NCBI GenBank assembly: GCA_944391485.1
Contig: CALXTQ010000013.1
Coordinates: 64,809 to 128,808, forward strand
DNA length: 64,000 nucleotides
Reading direction: 5' to 3'
Origin: an uncultured Alphaproteobacteria bacterium
GTDB taxonomy: Bacteria; Pseudomonadota; Alphaproteobacteria; RF32; CAG-239
Program-made: the position numbers and the translations under genes
The notes under the pieces: model-generated
Databases searched by the model: none
Told to the model about the DNA's origin: nothing
What the model saw: the letters and a program-made list of their open reading frames with translations, nothing else
Shown: positions 60,713 through 64,000 of the stretch, in pieces
How the letters are laid out: each line of letters begins with the position of its first letter
How positions within the stretch are numbered: the stretch's first letter is position 1

Positions 60713-62791
60713 ATGCGCCCGGAGATTTTATTTCCGTTATTTGCCGGCATCAACACCCTAAGCGGCATCGGTTCCAAAACCGAGAAGCTATTGACCGGTC
60801 TGTGCGGAAACAGAATCATCGACCTGATCTGGCATCTGCCTTCCGGCCTTACGGACCGCCGCTATTCGCCGCAGCTGTTTAATGCCCGCCCCGGTTCCGT
60901 CTGTACCGTGAAAGTCAGGATTCTGGAGCACCAGGAACCAAAAACCCGCAAGCAGCCGTACAAAGTCCTGTGTTCCGACGGAACAGACCAACTTACGCTG
61001 AGTTTTTTCAAGGCTTATCCGGACTCCCTCAAAAAAAATCTTCCCGTCGGCGAAGAACGTGTCGTCAGCGGCAAGCTGGAAAGTTTTAACGGCATTCTCC
61101 AGATGAGTCATCCCGATTATATCGTCCGCCCGGAAGACATTGACAAAGTCCGCGGCGTTGAGGCCGTTTATCCCCTGACCGCCGGCATAACCAATAAGAT
61201 GCTGAACAAAGCCATTAAACAGGCATTACAAAAAGTTCCGCCCCTTCCAGAATGGCTGGACGAACATTTTATGCGCTCGGAAAAATTTCCGGGCTTTAAC
61301 CAGGCTCTCAACGCGGCTCACCACCCGCAAAGCGAACCCGACCTCCTGCCGGAAAACATCAACCGCACGCGGCTGGCTTACGACGAGATGCTTGCCAACC
61401 AACTGGCTCTCGCCATTGTCCGGGAAAGAGTGAAAAAGCAACAGGGTCGGGAAATCAAAGGAAACGGACTGCTGCGCAAAAAAATTCTCGAAAGACTGCC
61501 CTTTGATCTGACTGACGCTCAAAAACGGGTTCTGGAGGAAATATACGCTGATCAGGCCTCCCGTTTCCGGATGCTGCGCCTTTTGCAGGGAGACGTCGGA
61601 AGCGGTAAAACGATCGTTGCCCTGCTGACCATGCTTAACGCCGTGGAATGCGGCACACAGGCAGCCATTATGGCGCCGACCGAAATTCTGGCCAAACAGC
61701 ATCTGGAAACCATCCGCCCGCTGTGCGAGGAAATCGGTATCCGTGCGGAACTGCTGACCGGCAGAGTAAAAGGAAAAAGCAGAACCGCTCTGCTGCAGGA
61801 TCTGGCCGAGGGAAAAACAGACATTCTTATCGGCACCCATGCCCTGTTTGTGGAAGACGTTACTTTCAGGGATCTGTCCTGCATTATTGTCGATGAACAG
61901 CACCGGTTCGGCGTCCATCAGCGCCTTGCCCTGTCCAACAAAGGAAATAAGGCGGATATTCTGGTTATGACGGCCACGCCTATTCCGCGGACTCTTGTTC
62001 TGACGGCCTACGGCGATATGGAATATTCCAAAATCGATCAGGTTCCGGCCGGACGCAAACCCATAGACACCCGGGTTATTCCGATTTCAAAGCTTGCTGA
62101 AGTCGTCGGCGGGCTGATCAGAAAAGTCGAAGCTGGCTGCCGCTGCTACTGGGTCTGTCCGCTGGTTGAAGAATCCGAAAAAGTCGATTTGGCGGCGGCG
62201 GAGGAACGATTTGAAAGCCTAAAAAAAGTTTTTGGAAACGAAGTCGGTCTGGTACACGGCAAGATGAAGGAAAAAGAGAAAGACGCCGTCATGGAACAAT
62301 TTAAAACCGGAAAAATAAAAGTTCTGGTCGCGACAACGGTTATTGAGGTCGGCGTCAATGTCCCCGAGGCCACGGTAATGGTTATCGAGCATGCCGAGCG
62401 TTTCGGTCTGGCTCAGCTGCATCAGCTCCGGGGACGCATTAAAAGAGGCTTTCAGGCTTCAACCTGTCTGCTGCTCTATTCCTACCCGCTGAGCGAAACC
62501 TCCCGGCAGCGCCTCAATACGATGAAAGAAACGGAAGACGGCTTTGAAATCGCCGAAAAAGATCTTGAGCTGCGCGGCGGCGGAGAAATTCTCGGCACCC
62601 GGCAGTCCGGTTTTTGCGAGTTCCGGCTGGCGGATATGACTGTTCATAAACAGCTGCTACTGACGGCCAACAAAGATGCGAAAATGATTTTGGCACAGGA
62701 TCCGAACTTGCAGTCTCCGCGCGGAAAGGCTCTGCGCATTCTGCTCTATTTGTTTGAACGGGACGAAGCCGTTAAAACTTACCAGCAGTAA
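60713..62791 (+). CDS. recG: ATP-dependent DNA helicase RecG
   Basis: A 692-residue fork-remodelling helicase. The N-terminal wedge/OB domain (1-250), then Walker A LLQGDVGSGKT and D-E-Q-H-R-F-G-V, motif III M-T-A-T-P-I-P-R-T, and GRIKRG. All motifs are intact and length is normal. Transcribed away from mfd with 126 bp between the start codons, holding both promoters. Confidence 0.96.
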   Translation: MRPEILFPLFAGINTLSGIGSKTEKLLTGLCGNRIIDLIWHLPSGLTDRRYSPQLFNARPGSVCTVKVRILEHQEPKTRKQPYKVLCSDGTDQLTLSFFKAYPDSLKKNLPVGEERVVSGKLESFNGILQMSHPDYIVRPEDIDKVRGVEAVYPLTAGITNKMLNKAIKQALQKVPPLPEWLDEHFMRSEKFPGFNQALNAAHHPQSEPDLLPENINRTRLAYDEMLANQLALAIVRERVKKQQGREIKGNGLLRKKILERLPFDLTDAQKRVLEEIYADQASRFRMLRLLQGDVGSGKTIVALLTMLNAVECGTQAAIMAPTEILAKQHLETIRPLCEEIGIRAELLTGRVKGKSRTALLQDLAEGKTDILIGTHALFVEDVTFRDLSCIIVDEQHRFGVHQRLALSNKGNKADILVMTATPIPRTLVLTAYGDMEYSKIDQVPAGRKPIDTRVIPISKLAEVVGGLIRKVEAGCRCYWVCPLVEESEKVDLAAAEERFESLKKVFGNEVGLVHGKMKEKEKDAVMEQFKTGKIKVLVATTVIEVGVNVPEATVMVIEHAERFGLAQLHQLRGRIKRGFQASTCLLLYSYPLSETSRQRLNTMKETEDGFEIAEKDLELRGGGEILGTRQSGFCEFRLADMTVHKQLLLTANKDAKMILAQDPNLQSPRGKALRILLYLFERDEAVKTYQQ

Positions 62792-62874
62792 TTTTCCGAA
62801 ACGCGACAGACAGCCCCTGGCCTTAAAATGGGCGCCAGTCTGTCCAAAAAACGCTGGAGAAACCGAATAAGGAA

Positions 62875-62902
62875 AAAGGCCGCATAAAAATATGCGGCCT
62901 TT
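62875..62902. terminator. Bidirectional terminator after recG
   Basis: A perfect 12-bp stem (AAAGGCCGCATA / TATGCGGCCTTT) with a 4-nt loop, between the convergent recG and the next gene. Confidence 0.85.
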
Positions 62903-62906
62903 GCTT

Positions 62907-63551
62907 TTATACTTCCTGCTTTTTTTTCTTTCTTTTCGGAAAGTAAGTTTCCGAAACATTTTTCCGAGGCGGTTCCAAATAATAAAAATGGACCTCATGA
63001 ACAGCGTCTTCCTTGCGGAAAATCCTGCCGTCCTGCGCCCGGATGAACAAAATGTCCCGGCGGCCGTTGCCCGAAGCTTTGACTGCGATCATAAACCCTT
63101 CGTCCCCTTCAAAGAAGGAACGGACAAAAGGTTTGCAGATACATCCCTTAAACAGCGGCTCAAAGTCTTCTCTGACCTCATTCCAGTACGGGACGGCGTC
63201 GGCGGCTGTTTTTATCAGCGGCTGTCTGCGCATTTCTATTCCATACTGGCCGCCGGCATTGACGATTTTGTAAATCATTTTGCTGTCTTCTGTTTTGACA
63301 CCGAGCTCCATAATTTTTGATTTTATTTCCGCGGCATTCACAATGACGGCGCGGGAAAAAACGTCATAAATTACCTTCTCTCTGAGCCCTTTCAGAAGAA
63401 ACAGCACACAAAACCTGCGGCTGAAAGTCTTTTCACCGATTTTATACTCCGTATCGGAAAACGGAATGACGGAGTTTTGGACAACTTCGCCGGGGAACAA
63501 TTGACTGATCTCCGCGGCAACCTGCTCCATCGTCAGAATTTCTTTTTTCAT
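62907..63551 (-). CDS. Hypothetical soluble protein
   Basis: A 214-residue protein with mixed alpha/beta text (V-I-Y-D-V-F-S-R-A-V-I-V-N-A-A-E-I) and a very basic end (PKRKKKKQEV). No signal peptide, membrane helix or recognised motif. Its gene is next to a second unknown gene of the same strand (59-bp gap), so the two may be related in function. Confidence 0.6.
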   Translation of the reverse strand: MKKEILTMEQVAAEISQLFPGEVVQNSVIPFSDTEYKIGEKTFSRRFCVLFLLKGLREKVIYDVFSRAVIVNAAEIKSKIMELGVKTEDSKMIYKIVNAGGQYGIEMRRQPLIKTAADAVPYWNEVREDFEPLFKGCICKPFVRSFFEGDEGFMIAVKASGNGRRDILFIRAQDGRIFRKEDAVHEVHFYYLEPPRKNVSETYFPKRKKKKQEV

Positions 63552-63610
63552 AAAAATTAAGTTTTATGAAACGGTTCCGGCATTTTGCGGATACCGTTTC
63601 GGTTTATTTT

Positions 63611-64000
63611 CTAATGAATTCCATATCCTCCGCTTCTGGCGGCGGAAGATATTCTGAAAAATTCGTCTCCAGGCAGCGCCAGTGTAATCTGGTGTTCAAA
63701 CAGAATATCCTGCTCTCTGACAAGATCTCCGCTTTCGACCCCAATATAAAGCACATTGCTTATACCGCGGCGGCTCAACTTTCGCACCCCGACCAGCCAA
63801 ACCGGTTTTTTATCCAGATAAACCGGCAGAAAACGCTCGTAAAGATGATTTCTGAATTCCTTCAGATACGCTTCTTTACCGTCATTGAAAATGGTTTGCA
63901 GCATTTCTTCACTGGTTACCCTGATTTTGTCGGATATCCGCAGACACAGCTTTCCGTTTTGTTCAACAACTTCGTAACTTTTGGTCCGGGTTTCAAAGCG
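63611..64000 (-). CDS. Hypothetical protein, 3' part (5' end outside window)
   Basis: The frame is open to the window edge, so the start lies beyond 64000; at least 129 residues. An internal ATG at 63904 is not convincing as the start because the frame continues upstream through K-L-C-L-R-I-S-D-K-I-R-V. Text such as LPVYLDKKPVWLVGVRK and VLYIGVES suggests a soluble alpha/beta domain. No family recognised. Confidence 0.6.
   Translation of the reverse strand, partial: RFETRTKSYEVVEQNGKLCLRISDKIRVTSEEMLQTIFNDGKEAYLKEFRNHLYERFLPVYLDKKPVWLVGVRKLSRRGISNVLYIGVESGDLVREQDILFEHQITLALPGDEFFRISSAARSGGYGIH

Noticed and set aside
1-64000. Transposase, integrase, prophage genes or rRNA
   Set aside because: Searched by eye over the whole window; none with family motifs were found.

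Overview
The window looks like a chromosomal segment of an uncultured, anaerobic, Gram-negative alphaproteobacterium, probably of the gut-associated metagenomic lineages related to Rhodospirillales. The alphaproteobacterial signal is the block bamE-like / DUF177 / rpmF / plsX / fabH / ihfA / MerR. The anaerobic signal is HydE ([FeFe]-hydrogenase maturation), a class A flavodiiron protein, PerR plus rubrerythrin, and a full-length bifunctional AdhE. Lipoproteins, an outer-membrane autotransporter and an OmpA-type lipoprotein show a diderm envelope. The lineage is inferred from gene content by eye, not from a tree.

Layout. 1-4.7 kb: 3' part of hydE, a MATE exporter, then an oxygen-defence island (flavodiiron protein divergent from perR-rubrerythrin, with overlapping promoters and a perfect palindromic operator). 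4.9-15.6 kb: a stand-alone murE, a cold-shock protein, an archaeal/eukaryotic-type proS, anmK, and several secreted or lipoprotein genes of unknown function, one frameshifted. 15.7-19.2 kb: a tight four-gene operon (ParB-like protein, glycosyltransferase, HD hydrolase, secreted ankyrin protein). 19.2-26.5 kb: an Hsp70-like ATPase, a glycerol-1-phosphate dehydrogenase/HAD phosphatase pair, a CNNM/CBS protein, a small-protein/Hsp20 cluster, and a DUF2157/GDYXXLXY pair. 26.7-33.4 kb: one giant autotransporter. 33.5-37.5 kb: histidine phosphatase, adhE, pgpA. 37.5-42.8 kb: a surface-polysaccharide island of glycosyltransferases and hexapeptide transferases, one frameshifted. 42.9-46 kb: ppa, a membrane protein, DUF488, then an AT-rich insert flanked by 82-bp direct repeats and copies of the tRNA-Pro 3' end. 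46-50.3 kb: the conserved alphaproteobacterial block. 50.5-64 kb: DUF502-recJ, an OmpA-like lipoprotein, a Panacea/DUF192 pair, an orphan autotransporter-like barrel, mfd and recG head to head, and two unknown genes at the right edge.

How it fits together. Energy genes point to fermentation with H2 and ethanol as electron sinks. PerR, FprA and rubrerythrin dispose of oxygen and peroxide. MurE, AnmK, PgpA, PlsX, FabH and the glycosyltransferases serve the envelope, and the autotransporter and secreted ankyrin or solenoid-like proteins suggest interaction with a host or community. No transposase, integrase, CRISPR array or rRNA was seen. The least explained parts are the tRNA-Pro insert with its unknown cargo gene, the ankyrin-headed autotransporter with its separate barrel homologue, the G1P dehydrogenase/phosphatase pair, and the operon at 15.7-19.2 kb.
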